Positions 33,857-43,040 of a DNA stretch of 64,000 nt are shown here, one piece after another. A model generated the notes under the pieces. It was not told the DNA's origin, did no database searches, and worked only from the letters and a program-made list of their open reading frames with translations. A program made the position numbers and the translations under genes. The DNA comes from Lachnospiraceae bacterium. GTDB lineage: Bacteria > Bacillota > Clostridia > Lachnospirales > Lachnospiraceae. The stretch lies in assembly GCA_902363555.1 (NCBI GenBank), contig CABJAM010000001.1, positions 1,164,769-1,228,768 on the forward strand, in the 5' to 3' direction. Position 1 is the first letter of the stretch. The number at the start of each line of letters is the position of its first letter.

Positions 33857-35431
33857 ATGTCAAAATATTTTAATATAAATGGGGTTTGCTATCCAGATAA
33901 ACATTACATGGTAGACTTAACCGATCGTCTAAGAGAAATAAAGAAATTAATCGATCAGGGTGATTATTTTGTAATTAATCGTGCCAGACAGTATGGTAAA
34001 ACAACAACATTGCGGGCATTAAAAGAATACCTTGAGCCGGAGTATGTTGTAATTTCCATGAGCTTTCAGAAATTAAGCTCTGCGAAGTTTCGAGATGAAT
34101 ATGCATTTTCAAGAGCTTTTGCCAATGATTTTTTAAAACGGGCTGGAAAAGAGACTGGAACAGGCGGCTTGGACCCTGCGTCGCTTTCGTCATTAGATAA
34201 GAAAATGGCTGAACAAAAAGAATATTTTGACCTCGTTGAATTGTTTGAAGGATTAAGCGAAGTGTGCCGAATGGCGGAGCATAAAGTTATTCTGATGATT
34301 GATGAAGTCGATCAGGCCTCTAATAATCAGGTGTTTCTGGACTTTTTGGGACAGATACGGGAACTTTATCTGAACCGTGAGGAAATGTCTACATTTCACT
34401 CGGTAATTTTAGCTGGGGTTTATGATATTAAGAATCTGCGGCAAAAAATACGGCCGGATGACACTCATAGATATAATAGCCCATGGAATATAGCCGTTTC
34501 ATTTGATGTGGATATGAGTTTTTCGCCCGAGGATATCGAAACGATGTTAAAGGACTACGAAGTCGATCATGGAACTGGGATGTCCATTAAAGATGTAGCT
34601 GATGAAATATATGCATATACGGGAGGGTATCCCTATCTGGTAAGTTATCTGTGCCGGAAAATTGATGAAAGCAGTCAGTCGTGGTCGATATCAAATGTGC
34701 GTATGGCTGTACGGGATTTATTAAAAGAAAAGAATACTTTGTTTGAGGATGTGATAAAAAACATTCAGAATAATCAGGAATTTTCGGATCTCGTCGAACA
34801 AATTTTACTCAATGGAGCAAATGTTCTTTTTGAAATTACAAATCCTATTATTGATTTAGGCGTTATGTTTGGGGTTTTTATAGAGAGGGATGGTAAGGTT
34901 GCTGTATCCAATGTGATATTTGAAACATTGATTTTGAATTACTTTACGTCGGTTCGTTCTACTGAAAAAATGATAAATTCAGATTATATTGAAAAAACAC
35001 AGTATATTAAAAATGGGCGATTGGATATGGAAAAGGTCATTTGCCGTTTTTCTGCTTTTATGAAAGAAGAGTATCGCGATGAAAACGGCAAATTTATAGA
35101 GAGTCATGGAAGACTTCTCTTTTTAAGCTTTTTACGCCCAATTATTAATGGAACCGGACATTATGCTGTGGAACCACAAACGCGGAAAAATATGAGAATG
35201 GATATACAAGTGTTTTATGGCAGTGAAGAATTTGTTGTTGAACTTAAACTTTGGCGCGGTCCAGCCTATGAAAAGAAGGGGTATGATCAATTGGCGGATT
35301 ATCTCGATACCAAGGGTCTTAAAGACGGATATTTGATCAGCTTTTGCTGGAATCAGACGAGACCTCTTGATGACCGGATCATCCAATATAGAAATCATAA
35401 TATTTATGAAGTGATTGTTGAATGTCGCTGA
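33857..35431 (+). CDS. AAA-like ATPase with C-terminal PD-(D/E)XK-type domain
   Basis: 524 residues from the ATG at 33857, with GAGAGGTG just upstream. Walker A is NRARQYGKTTTLRAL, Walker B is KVILMIDEVDQ, and a sensor/STAND-like helical region follows (YTGGYPYLVSYLCRKIDE). The C-terminus (NMRMDIQVFYGSEEFVVELK) has the D...ExK arrangement of a nuclease-like domain. It is related in plan to the protein at 25254 but clearly different in sequence. Its base composition is AT-rich relative to the core. Function unknown; such proteins may act in defence or as selfish elements. It follows the IS relic to the right of the CRISPR array. Confidence 0.85.
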   Translation: MSKYFNINGVCYPDKHYMVDLTDRLREIKKLIDQGDYFVINRARQYGKTTTLRALKEYLEPEYVVISMSFQKLSSAKFRDEYAFSRAFANDFLKRAGKETGTGGLDPASLSSLDKKMAEQKEYFDLVELFEGLSEVCRMAEHKVILMIDEVDQASNNQVFLDFLGQIRELYLNREEMSTFHSVILAGVYDIKNLRQKIRPDDTHRYNSPWNIAVSFDVDMSFSPEDIETMLKDYEVDHGTGMSIKDVADEIYAYTGGYPYLVSYLCRKIDESSQSWSISNVRMAVRDLLKEKNTLFEDVIKNIQNNQEFSDLVEQILLNGANVLFEITNPIIDLGVMFGVFIERDGKVAVSNVIFETLILNYFTSVRSTEKMINSDYIEKTQYIKNGRLDMEKVICRFSAFMKEEYRDENGKFIESHGRLLFLSFLRPIINGTGHYAVEPQTRKNMRMDIQVFYGSEEFVVELKLWRGPAYEKKGYDQLADYLDTKGLKDGYLISFCWNQTRPLDDRIIQYRNHNIYEVIVECR

Positions 35432-35638
35432 TGTTCCGTTCAGATGAATATCCGGCTGGGAAGCGATCTGTATATGCGCTCTTACCGGAAACAGAAAACG
35501 GGTTTACCAACATTTTACCAAAATTTAACTCCCACATGGTTTCAGGTTTGCAAAGCTTCCGTTAGAATAAAAAAGCATCGAAGATGCATGAATCCTTCGG
35601 AAACAACAAAAACTGAAAGCATTAAGGAGAAAAAGAAG

Positions 35639-37219
35639 ATGAAAAAAATTATCAGTATTCTGCTTGCGGTGGTCATGGTCCTGGGGCTTATGGCCTGTGG
35701 CAATACGGCCGACACTCAGCAGTCCGCGCAGACCCAAAGTGAAACACAAAAACAGACCGAAGCCCAAAATCAAACCGAAACACAGACGGCCACAGAGGTA
35801 TCCGCTCCGGGAACAGCATCTACTGTTGCCGGAAATGTAGCGCCAAAGTATGTATTCCTGTTCATCGGCGATGGTATGAGCTATCCTCAGTTCCAGGCCG
35901 CCGCCGATTATCTTGGCGCTCAGGCCGATTCTGATGACGGGATTCTGGATGGCGACGTTAAGCTGAATTTTATGAAATTCCCGGTGGCCGGTTCTGCTGT
36001 AACCTATGATTCCAGCAGCTTCTGCCCGGATTCCGCTTCCACAGCCACGTCCATTTCCACCGGACATAAAACCTATTCCGGAACCATCAACATGGATGAA
36101 ACCGGAACCACACCCTATGAGACGATCGCTGAGAAGCTCCATGAGCAGTTGAACTGGAAAATCGGCGTGATTTCCTCCGTAAACCTGAACCATGCCACGC
36201 CGGCCGCGTTCTATGCCCATCAGGCCAGCCGCAATAATTATTATGAAATCGGCCGGGAAATGATCGACTCCGGATTTGAATATTTCGGGGGCGGTGCTCT
36301 GAAAAATGAGGACGGTAATGAGGGCAGCGAAGATAACCTTTATGATCTGGCTGAGGCTGCCGGCTATAAGGTTGCTAAAACCCAGGCTGAAGCAGAGGCT
36401 GTAACTGCTGAGGACGGAAAGGTTATACTTATTGACGAGCATTTGGCGGATTCCGATGCCATGGACTATGATTTGGACCGGGCCGATGGTGAGTGGGCGC
36501 TGGCGGATTACGTGAAAAAGGGAATTGAGGTGCTTGACAATGATACCGGCTTCTTTATGATGTGTGAGGGCGGCAAGATCGACTGGGCTTGCCATGCCAA
36601 TGATGCCGGTTCCACAGTGACCGATACGGTAGCTCTGGCCAATGCTGTACAGGCAGCTATGGACTTTGCGGCCGAGCACCCGGAGGAAACTCTGATTCTT
36701 GTTACCGGTGACCACGAGACCGGCGGTCTGACCATCGGCTATGCCGGTACAGACTATGATACTTACCTGACCAACCTGACCAGTCAGACCATTTCCTATG
36801 CTCAGTTTGATGAGCAGTACGTGGCCGGCTACAAAGAAAATCAGACAAGCTTTGAGGATGCCATGAAGGATGTGGAAACCTTATTCGGGCTGAAAATGGA
36901 AGGCTCTGAGGACGATAAGCTGGTCCTGACGGAATATGAGATCCAGCGCCTTAAGGATGCCTACACACTGTCCTTGAGCGACTTTGATGCAGAAAACTAT
37001 TCCCAGGAGGAATATGTACTTTACGGAACCTATAATCCATTCAGTGTAACTGTGACACATATTCTGAATAACAAATCCGGTATCAGCTTTTCCAGCTACG
37101 CCCATACCGGCCTTCCGGTAGCTGTGTTCGCAGATGGCGCTGCCGCTGAAAATTTTAACGGATACTATGACAACACAGATATTTATAACAAGCTGGCAGC
37201 GATTACAGGTGTAAAATAA
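35639..37219 (+). CDS. Alkaline phosphatase, lipoprotein form
   Basis: 526 residues from the ATG at 35639 (AAGGAG upstream); the frame is open earlier but not protein-like. The signal peptide ends in the lipobox LGLMAC, followed by a Gln/Thr-rich linker. Alkaline phosphatase motifs are complete: VFLFIGDGMSYPQ (metal Asp), CPDSASTATSISTGHKTYSG (phosphorylated Ser in DSAS), GKIDWACHANDA and LVTGDHETGGLT (metal Asp and His). It releases phosphate from organic phosphomonoesters at the cell surface. The gene ends 4 bp before the YibE/F gene, suggesting co-transcription. Confidence 0.93.
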   Translation: MKKIISILLAVVMVLGLMACGNTADTQQSAQTQSETQKQTEAQNQTETQTATEVSAPGTASTVAGNVAPKYVFLFIGDGMSYPQFQAAADYLGAQADSDDGILDGDVKLNFMKFPVAGSAVTYDSSSFCPDSASTATSISTGHKTYSGTINMDETGTTPYETIAEKLHEQLNWKIGVISSVNLNHATPAAFYAHQASRNNYYEIGREMIDSGFEYFGGGALKNEDGNEGSEDNLYDLAEAAGYKVAKTQAEAEAVTAEDGKVILIDEHLADSDAMDYDLDRADGEWALADYVKKGIEVLDNDTGFFMMCEGGKIDWACHANDAGSTVTDTVALANAVQAAMDFAAEHPEETLILVTGDHETGGLTIGYAGTDYDTYLTNLTSQTISYAQFDEQYVAGYKENQTSFEDAMKDVETLFGLKMEGSEDDKLVLTEYEIQRLKDAYTLSLSDFDAENYSQEEYVLYGTYNPFSVTVTHILNNKSGISFSSYAHTGLPVAVFADGAAAENFNGYYDNTDIYNKLAAITGVK

Positions 37220-37223
37220 GTCT

Positions 37224-38510
37224 ATGAGAAATATATTCAGAAAATTTGACCGGAGAAAACATGGCGCTGTGGTTTTTGCATCCCTGTTACTCCTTGTACT
37301 GCTCATCATCCCTACGGGCTATGAGGGAGCTTTGATCTACCAGGGCGCTGAGCGGGTGCGGGCCAGCGTACTGGAAACGGATTCCTCGGATATTATTGAC
37401 ACAGGGCTTGTGCGCAGCGGTGAGCAGCGCTGTACGGTAAAAATTCTGGATGGGATGTTTAAAGGACAGACGGTGACTGCGGTCAACCGGCTCAATGGTT
37501 CCCTGGCGGAGGACAAATTGTTCTCCCCCGGGGATACTGCTTTTGTGGCCATAAGCCACAAAGAGGGCGTCATAACCACTGTGACGATGAACGACCATTT
37601 CCGCCTGGGAAAAGAAGCGCTGCTGGCCGGGCTGTTTTTACTGCTGCTCATCGGTTTTGCCGGAAAAACCGGAGCGCGGGCGATCCTGTCCTTTGTGGTG
37701 ACAATACTCATTATGTGGAAAGTACTGGTGCCCTTTTTGCTCAAAGGGTGGAATCCGGTGTGGGTGGCACTGGGCATTGTCATGGTGCTGAATTTCCTTA
37801 TCCTCAGCCTGATTTATGGGTTTGACCGGCGGTGTCTGGCTTCCACCGGCGGCGCGGCTTTGGGGATTATCGTGACGGCAGTGCTCGGCGTGTTTTTTAC
37901 CGACCTGTTCCAGATTCACGGCGCGGTGATGGAATCCAGCGAAAGCCTCCTGTATGCGGGGTACCAAAATCTGAACCTGACGCAGATTTTCATGGCTTCC
38001 ATCTTTCTGGGCTCATCGGGAGCTGTTATGGATCTGTCGGTGGATATATGCTCCGCTGTCCATGAGGTCGTTTTGAAAAAGCCGGATATTACCCGGCGCG
38101 AGGCGATCCGATCCGGCTTTGCCGTAGGGCGGGCCGCCTGCGGTTCCACGACCACCACGCTGCTGTTGGCTTATTCGGGCAGCTATATCGCCCTGCTCAT
38201 GGTGTTTATGGCCCAGGGAACACCCATAGAATTTATATTGAATTATAAATATGTGGCGGCGGAAATCGTCCATACTATTGTGGGTTCCTTCGGTCTGGTG
38301 ACCGTGGCGCCGCTGACGGCGCTGACCAGCGGGATGCTGCTGGCCGGGCATACGGGGAAGGCATGCGCGGAACGCGGCGATGAAAAGCAGCCCGGAGGCG
38401 TAAATTCTCCCGGCGCGGAAGCTATCTGCGAAATCGGCACAAATTCTGCCGGTGCGGAAATTCTCTGCGAAGCAACCGACGGCACACCCGGAGTGACTGG
38501 CGAAAGCTGA
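37224..38510 (+). CDS. YibE/F family integral membrane protein
   Basis: 428 residues. A first membrane helix (residues 14-33) is followed by an extracellular beta domain of about 90 residues (CTVKILDGMFKGQTVTAVN; LFSPGDTAFVAIS). About seven more helices follow (LLAGLFLLLLIGFAG; AILSFVVTILIMWKVLVPFL; GIIVTAVLGVFFTDLF), with the conserved FLGSSGAVMDLSVDI and GRAACGSTTTTLLLAYSGSY. The function of the family is not established; transport of a small solute is likely. The last 45 residues, rich in Gly, Ala, Glu and Cys (NSPGAEAICE, NSAGAEILCE), form an odd hydrophilic tail that looks like a duplicated segment. Confidence 0.9.
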   Translation: MRNIFRKFDRRKHGAVVFASLLLLVLLIIPTGYEGALIYQGAERVRASVLETDSSDIIDTGLVRSGEQRCTVKILDGMFKGQTVTAVNRLNGSLAEDKLFSPGDTAFVAISHKEGVITTVTMNDHFRLGKEALLAGLFLLLLIGFAGKTGARAILSFVVTILIMWKVLVPFLLKGWNPVWVALGIVMVLNFLILSLIYGFDRRCLASTGGAALGIIVTAVLGVFFTDLFQIHGAVMESSESLLYAGYQNLNLTQIFMASIFLGSSGAVMDLSVDICSAVHEVVLKKPDITRREAIRSGFAVGRAACGSTTTTLLLAYSGSYIALLMVFMAQGTPIEFILNYKYVAAEIVHTIVGSFGLVTVAPLTALTSGMLLAGHTGKACAERGDEKQPGGVNSPGAEAICEIGTNSAGAEILCEATDGTPGVTGES

Positions 38511-38525
38511 CATACACGAGAAAGT

Positions 38526-38575
38526 AAAAAGGCTCGAAGCATTTTGATTCTGTAAAAAATGCTTAGGGCCTTTTT
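38526..38575 (+). terminator. Rho-independent terminator
   Basis: AAAAAGGC / GCCTTTTT outer arms with an inner AAGCATTTT / AAAAAATGCTT stem, 15 bp after the YibE/F stop codon. It ends the phosphatase/YibE transcript. Confidence 0.85.
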
Positions 38576-38606
38576 GGCGTTAGCCGCTACATGATAATCT
38601 GACTGT

Positions 38607-38635
38607 GCAACAGTTCGGCCCCTATGAATTGTTTC
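38607..38635. repeat. GTAAC-type intergenic hairpin repeat (diverged)
   Basis: GCAACAGTTCGG ... ATGAATTGTTTC, in the 226-bp spacer before the oligoendopeptidase gene. Confidence 0.5.
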
Positions 38636-38736
38636 ATACGAGCCGCTGCACCTGGCACCGTTTAACGATAGGGTATGGTTATTTTTACACAAATCTGGTA
38701 AAATAGATATTATTTATAGAAGAAAGGGTTTTTATT

Positions 38737-40425
38737 ATGGAGAAGTTTTCTGAAATTAAATACGTGCGCCCGGACATGGACGCATTTTCCAAAGAAGTCC
38801 ATGCATTTATCGATGCCTTCCCAAAGGCTGAGAATTACGCACAGGCCCGTGAGCTGTTCATGGAATTAAACAACACCCGCAAAAAACTGGATACGATGAA
38901 TACAGTGGCCGATATCCGCAACACGGTGGACACTGCCGATGAATTTTATGAGAAAGAGATCGAATTTTTCAATGCGGCCATACCCAATGCGGAGCTGGAG
39001 CTGAAGAAAGCCAATGAGCTTTTGCTGGCTTCCCCGTTTATTGATGACTTTCAAAAGGAATTTGGCGAGCTTTACATCCGCAATATAAAAAATCAAATCC
39101 GTTTTGCCGATGCCCGGAATGTGGACAATCAGATTAGGGAAAGCCAGTTGACGCAGCAGTATGCCAAAGCTTCGGCCGTATGCAGCACGACCTTCCACGG
39201 AGAAAAAGTGAATTTCTACGGCCTTCTGAAATATATGCAGAGCACGGACCGCCAGGTGCGCCGGGAAGCCTTTGAGGCATGGGCTGCCCTGTATGAATCC
39301 ATTTCCGGCGAGCTGGATGCGGTTTATGATGAGCTGATCCGTGTACGCTGCGATATGGCTGAAGTTCTGGGCTTTTCCGATTATATCGAAATGATCTATC
39401 AGCGCCGGGAGCGGTATGATTACAACCGCAAGGACGTGGAAAATTTCCGCAGACAGGTCAAAGAAACCATCGTTCCGGTATGTATGCAGTTGTTTGAGGA
39501 CCAGAAAAAGCGTCTCGGTATCGACAGCCTGCACTATTATGATGAAGCGCTGGCCTATCCGGAGGGCAATGCCGTACCCATCGGAAATACTCAGGAGCTG
39601 ATCGATAAGGCTTTAAAGATGTACCATGAATTATCTGAGCAGACCGGTGAATTTTTTGACTTTATGGTAAAATATGACCTGTTTGACCTGGAGACAAAGC
39701 CGGCCAAGCGCCAGGGCGGTTACTGTACTTTCCTTGCGGATTACAATGCGCCGTTTATTTTTTCCAATTTTAATAAAACGAGTGCGGACGTGGATGTGCT
39801 GACCCATGAAGCCGGCCATGCATTTGAAGCATATACCGCATCCCGGATTTATCCGCTGACCGATCAGGTCTGGTCCACAACGGAAATCGATGAAATCCAC
39901 TCCATGTCCATGGAATATTTCACCTATCCGTGGATGGAACTGTTTTTTGAAAATCATGCCGATAAATACCGCTATGAGCATCTGGCCAGCTCTGTGATGG
40001 TCGTTCCGTACATGTGCTGCGTGGATGAATTTCAGCACCGCGTATTTGAGGGAAAGGTTACCGATGCGGGGAAACGCCGGGAAATCTGGAGCTCTCTGGA
40101 AAAGGAATACATGCCGTGGCGGGATTATGACGGCAATGAATTTTTGGAAAACGGCGGTTTCTGGATGCAGAAGCAGCATATTTTCCTGTTCCCGTTTTAT
40201 TATATCGACTATGCATTGGCCCAGATGGGAGCCTTTGAATTTTACGGCCGCATGAAGGAAAATAAGGAACAGGCCTGGGAGGACTACTATCGCCTGTGCA
40301 GCGCCGGTGGCAGCAGAGGTTACTTTGAATTGTTGAAGGTGGGCAATCTGAGCAATCCGTTTGCTGATGGCACGGTGGGCAGAGTGATGGACAGTATTCG
40401 CAGTGACCTGTTTCCTGCGGACTGA
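38737..40425 (+). CDS. M3 family oligoendopeptidase (PepF-like)
   Basis: 562 residues, typical of the shorter PepF-type zinc metallopeptidases. The active site is VLTHEAGHAFEAY (HExxH), with the third ligand Glu in the downstream helix near TTEIDEIHSMSMEYFTY. The N-terminal half is all-helical. The C-terminus has FPFYYIDYALAQMGAFEFYG, in which His/Tyr residues stabilise the transition state. There is no signal peptide, so it is a cytoplasmic enzyme that degrades short peptides. It appears to be monocistronic. Confidence 0.94.
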   Translation: MEKFSEIKYVRPDMDAFSKEVHAFIDAFPKAENYAQARELFMELNNTRKKLDTMNTVADIRNTVDTADEFYEKEIEFFNAAIPNAELELKKANELLLASPFIDDFQKEFGELYIRNIKNQIRFADARNVDNQIRESQLTQQYAKASAVCSTTFHGEKVNFYGLLKYMQSTDRQVRREAFEAWAALYESISGELDAVYDELIRVRCDMAEVLGFSDYIEMIYQRRERYDYNRKDVENFRRQVKETIVPVCMQLFEDQKKRLGIDSLHYYDEALAYPEGNAVPIGNTQELIDKALKMYHELSEQTGEFFDFMVKYDLFDLETKPAKRQGGYCTFLADYNAPFIFSNFNKTSADVDVLTHEAGHAFEAYTASRIYPLTDQVWSTTEIDEIHSMSMEYFTYPWMELFFENHADKYRYEHLASSVMVVPYMCCVDEFQHRVFEGKVTDAGKRREIWSSLEKEYMPWRDYDGNEFLENGGFWMQKQHIFLFPFYYIDYALAQMGAFEFYGRMKENKEQAWEDYYRLCSAGGSRGYFELLKVGNLSNPFADGTVGRVMDSIRSDLFPAD

Positions 40426-40477
40426 TCCGGAGCGCATTTGCGTTAGTCCGGTAAATGATCCTGAGGTATTTTACAGC

Positions 40478-40506
40478 GTAACAGTTTGTTCCCTCTGAAC
40501 GGTTGC
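40478..40506. repeat. GTAAC-type intergenic hairpin repeat
   Basis: GTAACAGTTTGT ... CTGAACGGTTGC, just ahead of the sortase gene. Confidence 0.5.
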
Positions 40507-40552
40507 GATGCTGGGGGCGTTCGGGGGAATAGCGATGAGAAGGGGTTGGCAT

Positions 40553-41356
40553 ATGAAGAAAAAAGTAGTTCTGAATATTATATTAGTCCTGGCGATTCTC
40601 TGCTTTCTTGGCAGCGGCGGCTATCTTGTGAAGTATTACTGGGATGGCTGGCAGGCAGAAAAGAAAATCGGCGATTTAGCCTCCCTCATACTGCCGGATG
40701 AAAGTGAGAATGCCTCCGGGGACGAAGAAGCTCCGGAAAGCAGTGGCGGAAATACCGACGTGCCGGACAAGCCCAGGCAGAACCGCTATGCAAAGCTTGT
40801 GGCGCAGAATCCGGATTTTGTGGGCTGGATCGAGATCGAGGGAACAAAGCTGAATTATCCGGTGATGTACACGCCCCAGGACCCGGAATATTATCTGCAC
40901 CGGAATTTTGAGGAGGAGTATGAGTACAGCGGTCTGCCCTTTGTGGATGGCGGCTGTTCATTAAATCCCAGAAGTACCAATGTGATCATTTATGGTCACA
41001 ATATGAAAAATGATACGATGTTCAGCCATTTGCTGGATTATCAGAAACAGAGTTATTACGAGGAGCATCCGCAGATTATATTTAATACGATTTACGGCGA
41101 CGCCACGTACGAGATCGTCTCGGTCATCCTCTCCAAAGCCTTTTATGAAGATGAGGAGGGCTTTCGGTACTACGGATTTACCGATGCCGATTCCGAGGAC
41201 GATTTCAATGCGTATATAGAAAATATCCGCAGCCTGGAGCTTTACGACACCGGTGTCCGGGCGCAGTACGGCGACGAGCTGCTGACATTGTCCACCTGCG
41301 AATATTCTCAGGAAAACGGACGGCTGGCGGTGATCGCACGGCGGATCACGGAGTAG
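40553..41356 (+). CDS. Class B sortase
   Basis: 267 residues from the ATG at 40553 (AGAAGGGG upstream). One N-terminal membrane anchor (VVLNIILVLAILCFLGSGGYL) is followed by an acidic linker and the sortase barrel. The catalytic His is in NVIIYGHNMKNDTMF, the Cys in LLTLSTCEYSQENG and the Arg in LAVIARRIT. WIEIEGTKLNYPVMYT and SGLPFVDGGC are typical of class B. It anchors a surface protein with a cell-wall sorting signal, or cross-links peptidoglycan-linked substrates, at the membrane. No substrate gene with an LPXTG- or NPQTN-like tail was recognised here. Confidence 0.95.
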   Translation: MKKKVVLNIILVLAILCFLGSGGYLVKYYWDGWQAEKKIGDLASLILPDESENASGDEEAPESSGGNTDVPDKPRQNRYAKLVAQNPDFVGWIEIEGTKLNYPVMYTPQDPEYYLHRNFEEEYEYSGLPFVDGGCSLNPRSTNVIIYGHNMKNDTMFSHLLDYQKQSYYEEHPQIIFNTIYGDATYEIVSVILSKAFYEDEEGFRYYGFTDADSEDDFNAYIENIRSLELYDTGVRAQYGDELLTLSTCEYSQENGRLAVIARRITE

Positions 41357-41761
41357 CAGGCCAGGGGAGGGAACGCTCACGGCGGGGGGCGGCAGCCCCG
41401 CCAACCCTAAGGTGCCGCCTCTGGCTCCGGCTCTGGCCGCCTGTGATCTCCCTCAAATCCCGCTGCTATAGCTCCTGTTGGAAAGCGACTTCGGAAAACA
41501 ACTCAGACTAAGGCTGGAAAGCCCCCTGTGAATCGTGAAAAAATTAAATTGCATATGGTCATTCCGGTAAATTTATGGTACAATACATTTAACGTTGTTC
41601 AAATTTACCAATAATGTTAATAAATTAACAGATGAATTTGGAATAAACGACAAAAAATATCGATTATGTGCCCGAAAGGTCAAAATATGAGGAATTGCGC
41701 GAATGCGTAAACGGGCCGTGGATTTTGCGGAAATCCATGAAAAATAAGGAGGTACTTTTCC
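41357..41761. other. 405-bp non-coding spacer with GC-rich hairpin and possible ackA promoter
   Basis: The left half is GC-rich, with a hairpin GGCGGGG / CCCCGCC (41370-41376 and 41395-41401) and a short GGCTCCGGCTCTG that echoes the repeat at 10411. The right half is AT-rich, with a possible promoter TGGTCA - 17 bp - TACAAT (41556-41561 and 41579-41584). No gene is seen. Confidence 0.4.
41719..41737 (+). repeat. Hairpin of the GGATTT/AAATCC family
   Basis: TGGATTT / AAATCCA with loop TGCGG, followed by TGAAAAATAAGGAGG and the ackA start 25 nt later. The flank and placement match the copy upstream of the FGGY kinase. Confidence 0.6.
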
Positions 41762-42973
41762 ATGAATGTGTTTGTAGTAAATTGCGGAAGCTCATCGCTG
41801 AAATATCAGCTTATTGATGCCGCGTCGGAGGTGGTTTTGGCTAAAGGCCTGTGTGAGCGTATTGGTATTGAAGGTAGCCGTATTGTCTATAAGCCGGCCT
41901 GCGGCAAGCGCAGCGGCGAAAAAATCACCATTGAATCACCTATGCCGGATCACACTAACGCGATTAAGATGGTCCTGGAATGTCTTGTAAATGAGGAGTA
42001 TGGCGTGATCCCCTCCTTAAATGAAATCGGGGCTGTCGGCCATCGTGTGGGCCATGGCGGCGAGAAGCTTACAAGCTCTGTGGTGATCGACGATGCAGTT
42101 GTGGAGGATATTAAGGAATGCTGTGAGCTGGCGCCGCTGCATAATCCGGCCAATCTGATCGGCATTAATGTCTGCCATGAGCTGATGCCGCAGGTTCCCA
42201 TGGTTGCCGTATTTGACACCGCTTTTCATCAGACCATGCCGGAAAAGGCCTACCTTTACGGCCTGCCCTACCGCTACTATACCGACTACAAGATCCGCCG
42301 ATACGGCTTCCATGGTACCTCCCACAGCTACGTATCCCGGCGGGCGGCTGAGATGCTTGGCGTACCCTATACATCCTTAAAAACTGTTGTCTGCCATTTG
42401 GGCAATGGCGCCAGCATATGTGCTGTAAATAAAGGGAAGTCCGTGGATACAAGTATGGGCTTTACTCCGGTGGCCGGCCTTGTTATGGGCACGCGATGCG
42501 GTGATATTGATCCGGCCATTGTCGAATATTTAACAGAGAAAGAGCACAAGGATGTGCACGAAATAAATAAAATTCTCAATAAGGAGTCCGGGATCTACGG
42601 CTTGTCCGGCGGTCTTGTGGATTTCCGCGATATACGCAAGGGGTGCCAGGAGGGCGATGAAAAATGTATCCGCGCTATGGACGTCTTTATGTATAATATT
42701 GCCACCCGGGTGGGCGGCTATGTGGCTTCCATGAATGGTGTGGATGTGATCGTATTCACAGCGGGCATCGGAGAAAACGGCGATAAGATGCGCAAGGACA
42801 TTTGTGAGCAGTACTGGGGCTACCTGGGTATTGAGATCGATGACGAGAAAAATAAACTTTCCGGAGAAGACGTGATCATTTCCACACCGGAATCCAAAGT
42901 AAAGGTTATGGTGATCGGTACCAACGAAGAGCTGATGATCGCCAGAGAAACCATGGCGCTTGTGAAGGACTGA
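41762..42973 (+). CDS. ackA: Acetate kinase
   Basis: 403 residues with AAGGAGGT upstream. It converts acetyl phosphate and ADP to acetate and ATP, the main ATP-yielding step in acetogenic or mixed-acid fermentation. Signatures: MNVFVVNCGSSSLKYQLID, VFDTAFHQTMPEKAYLYGLP (catalytic Asp), RRYGFHGTSHSYVSRRAAE, CHLGNGASICAV and FTAGIGENGDKMR. Phosphotransacetylase is not beside it in this window. Confidence 0.97.
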   Translation: MNVFVVNCGSSSLKYQLIDAASEVVLAKGLCERIGIEGSRIVYKPACGKRSGEKITIESPMPDHTNAIKMVLECLVNEEYGVIPSLNEIGAVGHRVGHGGEKLTSSVVIDDAVVEDIKECCELAPLHNPANLIGINVCHELMPQVPMVAVFDTAFHQTMPEKAYLYGLPYRYYTDYKIRRYGFHGTSHSYVSRRAAEMLGVPYTSLKTVVCHLGNGASICAVNKGKSVDTSMGFTPVAGLVMGTRCGDIDPAIVEYLTEKEHKDVHEINKILNKESGIYGLSGGLVDFRDIRKGCQEGDEKCIRAMDVFMYNIATRVGGYVASMNGVDVIVFTAGIGENGDKMRKDICEQYWGYLGIEIDDEKNKLSGEDVIISTPESKVKVMVIGTNEELMIARETMALVKD

Positions 42974-43040
42974 AAACCCGCATGATTTATTTCCCGCCAG
43001 CATACCTTATAAAGAAGGGATTGTGCTGGGGCGGGGATGG

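Noticed and set aside
25096..35638. Looked for cas1-cas8, other Cas nucleases or a reverse transcriptase near the array.
   Set aside because: None of the flanking proteins carries Cas signatures; the AAA proteins are P-loop ATPases with nuclease-like tails, not Cas3 or Cas4.
35525..36715. 396-codon open frame on the minus strand.
   Set aside because: It is antisense to the alkaline phosphatase, whose metal and Ser motifs are unambiguous.
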